DNA of 40,693 nucleotides. It comes from an uncultured Desulfobulbaceae bacterium. Its GTDB lineage: Bacteria; Desulfobacterota; Desulfobulbia; Desulfobulbales; BM004. Positions 1 through 8,514 of the stretch are shown here, piece after piece. The stretch lies in the NCBI GenBank assembly GCA_947258675.1, contig CAMYJP010000001.1, positions 1 through 40,693 on the forward strand, in the 5' to 3' direction. A program made the position numbers and the translations under genes. Numbering within the stretch: the stretch's first letter is position 1; each line of letters begins with the position of its first letter. A model generated the notes under the pieces. It saw only the letters and a list, made by a program, of their open reading frames with translations, was not told where the DNA came from and searched no databases.

Positions 1-366
1 GAATAGGAATGGAAACAGTTTGGTCGGGTGAACAGCCTAAAAATCAGATAAAGAATGGTGCAGTGGCCGAACTAAACGATTCAAGAACAGGATTGATCAC
101 AGAAATAGACCATAAGGAACTCACTTTTCGGTAAACCCTTGCCAACGAAAAGTTGTCTTCGGAAACAAAGAGAATAAAAACATTAACATACTGCACAATG
201 AAGGATATTCCATAATGGATTTACCGTGCAGTATAGTCGTGACCTACGAACTGGTCGGTGCATACACTTCTAAAGGACAATTAATAGGATGCTGTGTCCT
301 GTTTGATGACTTGACCGAAGAACAACGGACTAAGTATGATTACTTCCTTGCTCAATATACCTTTTA
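1..366 (+). pseudogene. Decayed PilZ-domain gene, 5' end outside the window
   Basis: Two adjacent reading frames together resemble a PilZ-domain (c-di-GMP-binding) protein. Frame 3 from base 3 reads GAVAELNDSRTGLITEID and then LTFR, and stops at TAA 132-134. Frame 2 is open from 116 to a TAG at 364-366 and ends in CVLFDDLTEEQRTKYDYFL. The tail and the middle line up well with the second PilZ relic at 8134-8514 (GAIAELINEN, ITDISEGRLAFR, SNLSPTQRSKLEYFI). A stop codon at 132 and a frameshift near 130-180 separate the halves. The usual RxxxR motif is not visible before the core. The start lies upstream of the window or is lost. The PilZ assignment rests on motif resemblance read by eye. Confidence 0.6.
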
Positions 367-389
367 GAGAGCAGCCCCAAAAATAAATT

Positions 390-420
390 AAAAAGCCCTG
401 GCGTATTCCAGGACTTTTTT
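390..420. terminator. Bidirectional terminator between the PilZ relic and nrdJ
   Basis: CCTGG 397-401 pairs with CCAGG 408-412 around a 6-nt loop. One C/A mismatch follows, then further G-C and A-T pairs. The stem is flanked by a run of A on the left and a run of T on the right, so it can terminate transcription from both sides. The nrdJ stop codon overlaps its edge at 420-422. Confidence 0.75.
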
Positions 421-2684
421 TATGCACACTCGGAATATCCGCATGCATGGCATACCTGGCAGCCACCTTCATGTTCAACCACGCCACCACATTCAGGACA
501 GGCCCCACCATTCATATTTTCGGTAAGAGAGTTGTCCTTGCATCCATTATTTTCCTCTTGCAACTGTCGAAGAGCCCGGGCAATGGCATCGGAACATGAT
601 GTAACCCGGTTATCCCCGAAACCGGCAGGCTTATGGCAACTGATGCCGATCAATTCCTTGATAATGGGTTCCGGCTGCATACCACTGCGCCATGCCAAGG
701 ATACAAGACGGCCGATTGCCTCGCATTGGCTGGCTGCGCAACCTCCGGCCTTGCCTACCGTATTGAAAATTTCAAAAAGCTGGTGATTTTCATCTTCATT
801 GATGGTGACATACATGGGACCGCACCCGGTGGTCATCTGAAAAGTCCGCCCATTGAGCATTTTAGGTCGGTTCCGTTTCACCATTACCGTCGCCCCGGGC
901 ACTGCATGCTGTGAAACTTTCTTCTTGTCTGTTTTACCGATGTTAAGCACCTGACCCTCACGACAGCCATCCCGATATATGGTCAACCCTTTGCAGCCGG
1001 AATTATAAGCGAGCAGGTATGCCTCCTCAACATCCTGAAGAGTGGCTTCCTGACCGAAATTGATAGTTTTGCTTACCGCATTATTGGTGAACTTCTGGAA
1101 TGCACTCTGAATATCAATATGATTCTTCGGGCTTATATCGTGGGCAGTTTCGAAAACCCGCCGGTACTGCGCTGGTATTTCCTCAAGCCCCTGCAAACTT
1201 CCTCGGTGGGCAATTTTTTTGATAAGATCCATAGAAAAGAATCCCTTTTCTTCTGCAATTTGCCTGAAGAGTGGATTAATTTCAAATAACTCATCATTAT
1301 CCATCACTCTTCTTACAAAGGAAACGGCAAATAACGGTTCCACTCCGCTTGAACAACCGGCAAGGATACTGATGGTTCCGGTAGGGGCAATGGTGGTTCG
1401 GGTGGCGTTCCTGACAGGTTGATCCGGATCTTTTTCTTTGTATATCGATTTTGAAAAGTTGGGGAACGAGCCTCGCTGCTCACCGAGTAAACAAGACTTT
1501 TCAAAGGCTTTTTCATCAATAAATCCCATAACATCTTCTGCCAGCTTGACCGCCTCGGTAGAAGAATAGGGATGACCAAGCTGAATAAGCATATCAGCAA
1601 AACCCATAACTCCAAGCCCAATTTTCCTATTCTGCTTGGTAACAGTCTCTATTTCCGGCAATGGATATCTGTTAATATCCACCACATTATCCAAGAAGTG
1701 CACCGCTTTTTCCACGATACTGCCGAGCTTGTCGTAGTCTATCTTGCCATCAACGACCATGTTGGAAAGGTTAATGGAGCCGAGATTGCATGATTCATAG
1801 GGCAGCAGTGGCTGCTCGCCGCAGGGATTCGTGCTCTCCATTTCACCCACTCGGGGCGTCGGGTTATTGTTGTTGATCCGATCGATAAAAACGATTCCGG
1901 GTTCACCCGAAGACCACGCCTGTTTTACAATTTGCCGATAAAGCTTCCTGGCATTCTGGTTGGCGACCATCTCACCGTTTCGCGGGTTAATCAGAGGATA
2001 ATCACTATCTGCATCAAGCGCTTTCATAAAATCATCGGTGATGGCGACGGAAAGATTGAAATTCTGCAGAATAGAATGATCCGCTTTCGACTTGATAAAA
2101 TCCATTATATCCGGATGATCGACCCTCATAATACCCATATTTGCGCCCCGTCGAGTTCCTCCCTGCTTGATGGTCTCTGTTGCAACATCGAAAACCTTCA
2201 TGAACGACAAAGGACCGCTGGAAACTCCTTTGGTAGAATGAACGACATCGTTCTTTGGGCGTATACGTGAGAAGGAGAAACCGGTACCACCACCACTTTG
2301 GTGAATCAACGCTGTCTGCTTCACCGCTTCAAAAATGGAGTCCATAGTGTCTTCAACAGGCAGCACAAAACAAGCGGAGAGCTGGCCAAGCTCCCGACCG
2401 GCATTCATCAGAGTAGGCGAGTTCGGTAAAAAATCAAAATCAGCCAACATGTTATAGAACCGCACGCTCAAATTTTCAATGTCTGCCTTTTTATTGTAAC
2501 TAAGGTCACCGGCCGCCACGGTACTGGCTACTCTCCAAAGCATGTTGATCGGTTCCTCCATAACCTGACCGTGCTCGTCTTTAATCAGATACCGCCTTTC
2601 CAGAACCGTTACGGCATTATCAGTAAATTGCGGTATTTTCAGCGTCGAGGGGATTGGCATCGGTGTTTTCCCTTTTTTGGTCAC
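420..2684 (-). CDS. nrdJ: Adenosylcobalamin-dependent (class II) ribonucleotide reductase
   Basis: NrdJ reduces ribonucleotides to deoxyribonucleotides using a radical generated from adenosylcobalamin, which works with or without oxygen. The protein is 754 aa, normal for the long class II form. Visible motifs are the [11 protein letters not shown] region, the first redox cysteine C105 (QLSACFVLP), the loop [11 protein letters not shown], the catalytic set N286-C288-E290 (STNPCGEQ), the second redox cysteine C299, and [10 protein letters not shown]. The C-terminus carries a [15 protein letters not shown] zinc-ribbon-like tail that re-reduces the active site in this family. The start is GTG at 2682-2684 with AGGAG at 2694-2698; an in-frame ATG lies eight codons downstream. 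A leader of about 300 nt precedes it, with two NrdR-box-like sites near 2986-3029. No partner subunit is needed or seen. Confidence 0.95.
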   Translation of the reverse strand: MTKKGKTPMPIPSTLKIPQFTDNAVTVLERRYLIKDEHGQVMEEPINMLWRVASTVAAGDLSYNKKADIENLSVRFYNMLADFDFLPNSPTLMNAGRELGQLSACFVLPVEDTMDSIFEAVKQTALIHQSGGGTGFSFSRIRPKNDVVHSTKGVSSGPLSFMKVFDVATETIKQGGTRRGANMGIMRVDHPDIMDFIKSKADHSILQNFNLSVAITDDFMKALDADSDYPLINPRNGEMVANQNARKLYRQIVKQAWSSGEPGIVFIDRINNNNPTPRVGEMESTNPCGEQPLLPYESCNLGSINLSNMVVDGKIDYDKLGSIVEKAVHFLDNVVDINRYPLPEIETVTKQNRKIGLGVMGFADMLIQLGHPYSSTEAVKLAEDVMGFIDEKAFEKSCLLGEQRGSFPNFSKSIYKEKDPDQPVRNATRTTIAPTGTISILAGCSSGVEPLFAVSFVRRVMDNDELFEINPLFRQIAEEKGFFSMDLIKKIAHRGSLQGLEEIPAQYRRVFETAHDISPKNHIDIQSAFQKFTNNAVSKTINFGQEATLQDVEEAYLLAYNSGCKGLTIYRDGCREGQVLNIGKTDKKKVSQHAVPGATVMVKRNRPKMLNGRTFQMTTGCGPMYVTINEDENHQLFEIFNTVGKAGGCAASQCEAIGRLVSLAWRSGMQPEPIIKELIGISCHKPAGFGDNRVTSCSDAIARALRQLQEENNGCKDNSLTENMNGGACPECGGVVEHEGGCQVCHACGYSECA

Positions 2685-2985
2685 TATGATCGTCTCCTGT
2701 TGTTAATTTTGTTCTGGCTATTTGTTCCCTGCTCAACATGTGCACCATTAAAACAACTTAAAACTGCAAAACTTTCCAAGCAGTTTTCTTCCCCGATGCG
2801 GCGAAGTTTCATGAAAACAACACCACGATCGGATTTTCCCATCATATGTCACATGACGGGTGGTCGACAGTCGACAGGATTTTCAGCTAATTCTTCATTT
2901 AAGACTGACAAGAAGAAACACTTGCCGTTGAGGTTGGAAAGGTTTCAGCATTGTATTGAAAACATGTACCTTTTCCTAAAAAACA

Positions 2986-2999
2986 ACATCATATAGTGT
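2986..2999 (-). promoter_or_regulatory. NrdR-box-like site, distal copy (imperfect)
   Basis: ACATCATATAGTGT matches the neighbouring perfect palindrome at 12 of 14 positions. It starts 30 bp (about three helical turns) from that site. Paired boxes on one face of the helix are the known arrangement for the repressor NrdR. The assignment to nrdJ, which starts 300 bp away on the minus strand, is inferred. Confidence 0.65.
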
Positions 3000-3015
3000 G
3001 GCAAGAAAATGAAAC

Positions 3016-3029
3016 ACACTATATAGTGT
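3016..3029 (-). promoter_or_regulatory. NrdR-box-like site, perfect palindrome
   Basis: ACACTATATAGTGT is a perfect 14-bp palindrome resembling the NrdR box family (acaC..ATAT..Gtgt), though two bases shorter in the AT core than the usual 16-bp form. It lies in the nrdJ upstream region. Its TATATA core could overlap a -10 element, which would suit repression. It also lies 190 bp upstream of the plus-strand gene at 3221, which could share the control. Confidence 0.7.
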
Positions 3030-3220
3030 TGTTTTCATATCTCATTGTAATAAAGTTGTCCAGCAGAAAATTACTCTTTAAAAAAGAAAAGTTGAAAAAG
3101 ATCGGCAAATGACTGATCTTGTTGAATACATCTTTTTCATTTGAAGATATAATAGTAATTCCTATTTTCGTACCCTGAGCATGTCAGTCCATTCGTCCTT
3201 ACATTCATAGGAGTAATCTA

Positions 3221-3976
3221 GTGGCCAGCAATCAATCTATCGATGATGTATTAGCTACTGAGATAAAAAAAGAAATCGCCGGACGCTACTTCAGTTTCCG
3301 GAAACTGATCGAAGAAGATACAATGGATCTAAAGGAGAAAGTTCGACAGTACTCCTTCATACTTGAGAAAAGAATAAGTTTTGACCTTATCCGTATCTAC
3401 ATTTTATTGAAGGAAGACGAGCTGATTCAAGAGTTCCTTGCTATCACCAATCTTGATCAAAAGCTCTTTTATGACCCCTATCTTACAGAATCTCCAAACA
3501 TTGCTCAGCGTGTTTTTGAATGCCAGAATTTTACAGGATTTACAAGGAGTGGCCGATTTAAGAAATATCTGCTGACATGTTACGATAATCTGTTTTTTCA
3601 TACCGAGATTTATCGTAAAAAGATAGCGGAACTGCAAAGCGCCCAGGATTTGATCGTTGAAGAAATAAAACAATTTTACAGCAATAACGATCTCAATACC
3701 ATTATGAGCTTTCTTAACACTCTTGGCAGCCAAGAAAGCTGCGGCTGCATGCAGGGCGGAATGGAAATAGGAATGGCTGACGGGTTGGACAAAAAACTTC
3801 GTATCAAACCTCCCTTGCCCATCGAGCAGGTAATGACAGTCCTGCCGCCGCTTAAGTCTCTTGAAGAGATAAAGGGCAAACTGAAAAAACTTGCTGTTCG
3901 GGCCTACAGCCTTCAGAGCCCTGAACTGCTTGAGATGTTCTCACGCAGCAAGACTCCCTGTGACCATCGCAACTAG
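3221..3976 (+). CDS. Unrecognised cytoplasmic protein, 251 aa
   Basis: I do not recognise a family with certainty. The product is 251 aa with no signal peptide or membrane segment. It is rich in amphipathic helices (for example KEKVRQYSFILEKRISFDLI), with a charged middle and a small Cys/Gly patch, SCGCMQGGMEIG, near residues 172-183. The start is GTG at 3221, set by TAGGAG at 3208-3213. A TATAAT at 3148-3153 could be its -10 box, but no good -35 accompanies it. It stands alone, divergent from nrdJ. The wording of the sequence reminds me of a conserved deltaproteobacterial hypothetical protein, but that is memory and not something shown here. Confidence 0.85.
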   Translation: MASNQSIDDVLATEIKKEIAGRYFSFRKLIEEDTMDLKEKVRQYSFILEKRISFDLIRIYILLKEDELIQEFLAITNLDQKLFYDPYLTESPNIAQRVFECQNFTGFTRSGRFKKYLLTCYDNLFFHTEIYRKKIAELQSAQDLIVEEIKQFYSNNDLNTIMSFLNTLGSQESCGCMQGGMEIGMADGLDKKLRIKPPLPIEQVMTVLPPLKSLEEIKGKLKKLAVRAYSLQSPELLEMFSRSKTPCDHRN

Positions 3977-4189
3977 CCCTGTTTTTCGATTGTCATGTTT
4001 CTTGACTCGATTCTCCCGATCCGGTTATAGAAAGTAAATTTGAATCGGAATCATTGTAAAACCGAAAATACCCCTTATATTTTAAACTAAGGACTTAAAC
4101 CATCTCCCGGCAAAATAGCATAAGCCTTAAGGGATGGCATATAACATACTCATACTTTAATTCATCTTTTACTCATTAGGAGGTGTGAT

Positions 4190-4477
4190 ATGGCCACCAG
4201 AGAATATTGTTCAAATATATCAGAGGAGTTGGAGATCTGGAGTGAAAAACTTCACAATCTATCCAGCAAAATAGATCGAATCCCATCAATCGATAAATAT
4301 AAATTATTCCCACAGATCGAAGAATTGCACATTATCATGACGGAATTGGATGACCGTCTCTGTGATCTGCTGACATCCTGCTCAACGATCGAGGAAACCA
4401 AAGAGGAAGGTATTAACCAGTCAATAGACTTTAATAGAGGAGAAAGCGAATCATTTGATTATGATTTTGGAGGGTAA
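4190..4477 (+). CDS. Small acidic helical protein of unknown function, 95 aa
   Basis: The gene has a strong ribosome binding site (AGGAGGTG just upstream of the ATG at 4190) and ends shortly before a perfect intrinsic terminator at 4540-4564, so it looks like a complete single-gene unit. The product is 95 aa and mostly helical for the first 65 residues, with heptad-like hydrophobic spacing (LEIWSEKLHNLSSKI, IEELHIIMTELDDRL) that suggests a short coiled coil. An acidic, disordered tail rich in E, S and D follows. Three cysteines are present without a clear metal motif. I do not recognise the family and assign no function. Confidence 0.8.
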   Translation: MATREYCSNISEELEIWSEKLHNLSSKIDRIPSIDKYKLFPQIEELHIIMTELDDRLCDLLTSCSTIEETKEEGINQSIDFNRGESESFDYDFGG

Positions 4478-4539
4478 ATGTCAGCCTTACCGCTTTCAAC
4501 AAACCATTGTCCAGCAAAAAAATGCTCTTTGAAAGCCCA

Positions 4540-4564
4540 GCCGCGGATCAACCGCGGCTTTTTT
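4540..4564 (+). terminator. Intrinsic terminator after the 95-aa gene
   Basis: GCCGCGG 4540-4546 and CCGCGGC 4552-4558 form a perfect 7-bp GC stem with a 5-nt loop, followed directly by six T. It ends the 4190 gene transcript. Confidence 0.9.
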
Positions 4565-4673
4565 CTATGGGCCAAAGAATAATTTATTGGTCCAATTATT
4601 CATGAACTTTTCAAAAGAAAAAGGGTATAACTCTCTTTGTTTTGAAAACCTTATTAATGACTTTATTGAGAAT

Positions 4674-5366
4674 ATGATTACTGAAGTAAAAATTCTTGGG
4701 TGGTGGCTTCTGTTCGGCGGATCACATATTTTAGGATCCAGCCTCCCAATACGTACTTTCATTATTCGCAAGCTTGGAACCTGGGGATTCAAATGTATCT
4801 ATTCTCTTGTTGCCATACTAACTTTTGTTCCCTTATGTTCCGTTTATTTCAGCGAAAGGCATGCCGGCCCGCTGCTGTTTGTACCTAACTATGGAATGCA
4901 GATGGCGACTGAAGTCATCATGTTCTTTGCCATTATTATCCTCATGCAAGGGTTGGCTACTTCTAATCCTATGACAACCAGAGCTGAATTAACAGGAAGA
5001 TTCAGATCTAATCCAATAGGAATCCAACGAGTCACTCGCCATCCTCAAAATTTCAGTTTTGCACTCTTTGGCTTCGCCCATCTGCTTTCTAATCCTTTTG
5101 TCGGAGATTGGTTATTTTTTGGTGGTTTTATTATTTACGCAATTATCAGCGCTGCGCATCAAGACCGGCGAACTCTTGCCATCGGGCCAGAAGAATCGAT
5201 AGAATTTCAGCAAAAATCCTCAGCTCTACCATTTAGAAAGATAATCGCCGGAAAGCAAATAATTGCCTTAGGAGAATATAATATCCCGGCTCTGTTTTTG
5301 TCTGTTGGATTCTTTGTGTTTCTGAAACTCTACCACGCAAAAATTTTTGGTGGTTTCGGGGCATAG
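4674..5366 (+). CDS. NnrU-family integral membrane protein
   Basis: The product is a multi-pass membrane protein. It has the family's GWWLLFGGSHILGSS opening helix with its histidine, an LPIRTFIIRKLG segment, and the later RHPQNFSF and FAHLLSNP signature. About six hydrophobic segments are visible. NnrU proteins are linked to nitrogen-oxide metabolism in denitrifiers and are related to zeta-carotene isomerase (heme-binding); the role here is unknown. The ATG at 4674 is chosen because the first family helix begins right after it (230 aa). The same frame is open to an ATG at 4602 and a TTG at 4587, but none of these has a strong ribosome binding site. The next gene, a glycosyltransferase, follows after 99 bp. 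Confidence 0.75.
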   Translation: MITEVKILGWWLLFGGSHILGSSLPIRTFIIRKLGTWGFKCIYSLVAILTFVPLCSVYFSERHAGPLLFVPNYGMQMATEVIMFFAIIILMQGLATSNPMTTRAELTGRFRSNPIGIQRVTRHPQNFSFALFGFAHLLSNPFVGDWLFFGGFIIYAIISAAHQDRRTLAIGPEESIEFQQKSSALPFRKIIAGKQIIALGEYNIPALFLSVGFFVFLKLYHAKIFGGFGA

Positions 5367-5465
5367 TGTTTGATACTAAAGTTAAACGACGGTAACTTTC
5401 TCTTAGGCCCGTCAACTCTTTCGGCATTTGCAGCAGACAATCCTTTCTTTTAATAACCAATATTA

Positions 5466-6539
5466 ATGAACAAAACCAAACCCGACCTATCGGTTATTAT
5501 TCCAACTCTCAACGAATTCCTCTCACTTCCTATGCTTTTGCAAAACCTCACAGCGCAAAAAGGACTTAGATTGGAAATTATTGTGGTGGACGGTGGTAGT
5601 ACAGATGGTACGGCTGAAATAGACGCTGACCTTCAAAAGAACAACACTATTTCATTTTTAAAGATACTAACTAAATCTGGTCGGGGACACCAACAGAATT
5701 GTGGCGCTCAAGCATCCACCAGTGAAGAATTGCTTTTCCTTCATGCCGATACAACACTGGATGATGACAATCTTCTGGCAAATGCACTGGTACAGTTACA
5801 GGCTGCAAGAAAAAACCTGCAAGGGCAATGCGTTGCCGGTCATTTCAGTGTACGTTTTATTCACCGGGAGTCAGGACATGACAAGGGGTATTATTTTTTT
5901 GAGTGTAAGACCCATCTTAATAGAACAGAATGCATCAATGGTGATCAAGGCATCATGCTCTCAAAGAGTGATTTTGAATCCATTGGGAGATTTGACGAAT
6001 CTCTAAACTTTATGGAGGATGCAAGGCTCGCTCAAAAAATTTCCACCCGTGGACAATGGATTAGCTTAATCGGACATATTAATACATCGGCCAGAAGATT
6101 TGAATCGGAGGGATTGAAAGAACGCCAGACACTCAACGCCTTCTTGCGTAATTTTAATGCGATTGGTTTTCTAGATTTTTTTTATTCTGCAAAAGAAATT
6201 TATCGCACTCAGGACAATACTGGACGTTTACAATTGAAACCCTTTCTGCTTTCAATCCATAAGCAGTTCCGCTCAAAAGGATTCATCATCTCTGTTGGAT
6301 TATGGTATAAAACAGGCAGTTATGTGGCAGACAACGCCTGGCAAATCGCTTATGCCTTGGACTGCAATCGGAATTTCGCACAGCAGTTCCCTCCCAATCA
6401 CGGTCCAACCCCTTGGCTTAATTTATACGATAAATTTATCGCGCCATTGCTTACCAGTCCACCGGGTTATTTTTTAACCGCTGCAGCGACCTTCACCTGG
6501 TTTTACAGTAGACTGATCATATCATTAATACGATCGTAA
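5466..6539 (+). CDS. Family 2 glycosyltransferase with C-terminal membrane helix
   Basis: The N-terminus is a GT-A fold of family 2: LSVIIPTLNE (residues 8-17), IIVVDGGSTDGTAE, GRGHQQNCGAQ, and the metal-site-like stretch LLFLHADTTLDDDN. A later acidic MEDARLAQ motif is a likely catalytic-base region. The opening resembles the glycosyltransferases associated with radical-SAM/selenodomain genes (TIGR04283 type), but the protein is longer (357 aa) and ends with a hydrophobic helix (YFLTAAATFTWFYS), so it is probably membrane-attached. The donor and acceptor are unknown. No strong ribosome binding site precedes the ATG. The 3' end overlaps the convergent aminopeptidase gene by 15 bp. Confidence 0.85.
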   Translation: MNKTKPDLSVIIPTLNEFLSLPMLLQNLTAQKGLRLEIIVVDGGSTDGTAEIDADLQKNNTISFLKILTKSGRGHQQNCGAQASTSEELLFLHADTTLDDDNLLANALVQLQAARKNLQGQCVAGHFSVRFIHRESGHDKGYYFFECKTHLNRTECINGDQGIMLSKSDFESIGRFDESLNFMEDARLAQKISTRGQWISLIGHINTSARRFESEGLKERQTLNAFLRNFNAIGFLDFFYSAKEIYRTQDNTGRLQLKPFLLSIHKQFRSKGFIISVGLWYKTGSYVADNAWQIAYALDCNRNFAQQFPPNHGPTPWLNLYDKFIAPLLTSPPGYFLTAAATFTWFYSRLIISLIRS

Positions 6540-7685
6540 AATCTTAGTGTTGGAATTACTATCTGGTTCTATCAGGTTTTCAGGATTTAATAACACCAGG
6601 TCTGGGTGCACGAACAAACCATCTTTGCGAATCAGGTTGCCGTCGAAAAGAATTTCTCCCCCTCCATGTTCTGGAGTCTGGATGCACACCATATCCCAAT
6701 GGATCGCAGACCGATTACCGTTGTCTGCTTCTTTATATGCATTGCCAGGAGTAAAATGAAAGGAACCCATAATTTTTTCATCGAAAAGAGTATCCTGCAT
6801 TGGCTGTTTTATATAAGGATTAACTCCAATTGCAAATTCACCTACATACCTTGCCCCTTCATCGGTGCCCAGAATCTCTACCAGCTTATCAGTCTTATCG
6901 CCGGCCTGGGCATCTACGATTTTTCCATTCCGAAATTGAAGGGAAATACCTTCAAAAACCGTTCCCTGATAAAGAGTCCTGGCAGTATAGCTGATTTTTC
7001 CGTTGATCGAATCTTTAACAGGCGCGGTAAAAACCTCCCCATCAGGAATATTTCTCTCACCCGCACATTTAATTACGGGAATGGCACTGATTGAAAAATG
7101 CAAATCTGTGTTTTTGCCTTTTATATGTACCTGATCGGTCTCCTCCATCATTGCAACCAAGGGAACCATTGCCCTTGCCATTTTAGCGTAATCGACCAGA
7201 CAGACCTTAAAATAAAAATCTTCAAATGCTTCACTGGACATAGAAGCGCTTTGAGCGAAAGACGGGGTCGGCCATCGCAAGACCACCCACTTTTTCTTAG
7301 GTACCCGAATCCGCATGTGAACGGTTTCCATCCACTCTTTTTGATAAATTTTCATACTTTCGGGAGGGACATCTGCCAACTCTGTACTGTTTTCTGTACC
7401 ACGGATTGAAATGTAGGCATCCATCATTTCCATGAATTGGGTATCTACAGAAGAACGGGTCTGCCACATTTCCATACAGGGCTGCATCAGCATTTTCCTT
7501 AACACCTTCGGATCCTTGAGTTCTACAAACGGTATCCCTCCCAACCGATACGCTTCATCTACCAGTGCTCTGGCGAGTGAAGTGTCATTGATTGAAGTAT
7601 CAATGAGAACTTTTTCTCCAGCCTCCAGCTTCAATGAGTAAGAAAGAAGATTTCCTGCCAGTGTTTTTATTCGCTGATCACCCAT
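6525..7685 (-). CDS. M29-family metallo-aminopeptidase
   Basis: This is a leucyl-aminopeptidase-II type (AmpS/PepS, family M29) cytosolic enzyme that removes N-terminal residues from peptides using two metal ions. Key segments are GERNIPDGEVFTAPV with the metal-binding glutamate, ARYVGEFAIGVNP, GSFHFTPGNAY with histidine and tyrosine, and SAIHWDMV with the last metal ligands. The start is placed at the ATG 7683-7685 (386 aa), which overlaps the stop of the upstream small gene as ATGGGTGA and so suggests translational coupling. A longer reading to 7733 has 16 extra lysine/glutamate-rich residues that look like out-of-frame coding of the neighbour. The length agrees with the family (about 370-410 aa). 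Confidence 0.9.
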   Translation of the reverse strand: MGDQRIKTLAGNLLSYSLKLEAGEKVLIDTSINDTSLARALVDEAYRLGGIPFVELKDPKVLRKMLMQPCMEMWQTRSSVDTQFMEMMDAYISIRGTENSTELADVPPESMKIYQKEWMETVHMRIRVPKKKWVVLRWPTPSFAQSASMSSEAFEDFYFKVCLVDYAKMARAMVPLVAMMEETDQVHIKGKNTDLHFSISAIPVIKCAGERNIPDGEVFTAPVKDSINGKISYTARTLYQGTVFEGISLQFRNGKIVDAQAGDKTDKLVEILGTDEGARYVGEFAIGVNPYIKQPMQDTLFDEKIMGSFHFTPGNAYKEADNGNRSAIHWDMVCIQTPEHGGGEILFDGNLIRKDGLFVHPDLVLLNPENLIEPDSNSNTKILRSY

Positions 7686-7875
7686 TTCGACTGATTCCTT
7701 TTCTCCGCTTTCTCGTTTTAGATTCCTTTTCAAGTTCGTTCAGACGATTGATAATATCTTCACTGAGGCTTACCTTACCCTCAAGAACGCATCCAGGCCT
7801 GCCCATAATACATTCAGCTTTTAATTTTTTGCACATATCAGTGTCAAAATCATGGTTTTTGCACGAAAAAGTCAT
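7678..7875 (-). CDS. Small Cys-rich protein, 65 aa, coupled to the aminopeptidase
   Basis: The start at 7875 is supported by a strong ribosome binding site (AGGAAGGA). A longer reading to 8070 lacks such a signal. The product begins MTFSCKNHDFDTDMCKKL and contains four cysteines spaced C-x9-C-x6-C-x6-C within ECIMGRPGCVL, followed by a basic tail (KTRKRRKG). The cysteine pattern suggests a metal or disulfide site, but I do not recognise a named family. Its stop overlaps the aminopeptidase start by 8 bp, so the two are probably made together. Confidence 0.75.
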   Translation of the reverse strand: MTFSCKNHDFDTDMCKKLKAECIMGRPGCVLEGKVSLSEDIINRLNELEKESKTRKRRKGISRNG

Positions 7876-8133
7876 ATCCTTCCTCTCTACATTGAATCCC
7901 GGGGATGCATTCATAAAATGTATTGCTATTCCTAACAGTATTCCGCTACCCGCAGCTACTTGTTTGAGCAATACATTAACCCGAAAAATTGTCTGGGCCA
8001 AATGGATTTGCGGAATAATGGTTAGGATTTGATCCGTGTTGAGTGGTTTAACAGAATTACAATAAATCAATGGTCGGACAGGTCTGTTTTACTTGGTTAG
8101 ATAAGATATGGGGACATAGGATACAATATCTAC

Positions 8134-8514
8134 TCATTGGTCGGTAAAATGTTTGATGAAATACTCCAATTTCGATCTCTGGGTGGGAGAAAGGTTACTG
8201 AACTGTATACTGTACTTACTCATGTTCTCCAAAATGAAAAAATATTTGTCTGGAACAAAAAGGTTCATTACAATTTTACAGTTCAGGTCTGGTAAATAAT
8301 ATCCGGCACTTTCCTTGGAAATATTTATTTTTGAATCGTTAAATAAACTTTTGCTCTACTTGTTTTCATAATAAATATATCTGAAGGCAAGCCTACCTTC
8401 GCTGATGTCAGTGATAATGCCGATCTTTATTTAATTCTCGTTTATGAGTTCCGCTATTGCTCCTGCAGCAGTATCATAACGGGGATATTTTCTTCGGTCT
8501 TTGTGATTATTCAT
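8134..8514 (-). pseudogene. PilZ-domain gene inactivated by two in-frame stops
   Basis: Read from the ATG at 8512-8514 (AGGA just upstream), one continuous frame gives a full PilZ-type protein of about 126 codons. It contains RRKYPRYDT (RxxxR), ITDISEGRLAFRY (DxSxxG) and an ending SNLSPTQRSKLEYFIKHF, and finishes at TGA 8134-8136. The frame is broken by TAA at 8431-8433 (codon 28) and TAG at 8356-8358 (codon 53). The two stops are different codons, and no frameshift is needed. The gene is therefore dead or very recently inactivated. PilZ domains bind c-di-GMP. The relic at 1-366 is a recognisable paralogue. Confidence 0.8.

Noticed and set aside
2862..2878. GTCGAC-A-GTCGAC double palindrome in the nrdJ leader
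   Set aside because: It is short and isolated, and no partner site or known factor was seen.
2571..2996. 141-codon plus-strand frame spanning the nrdJ leader
   Set aside because: It is mostly antisense to the nrdJ start and leader, with no family resemblance.
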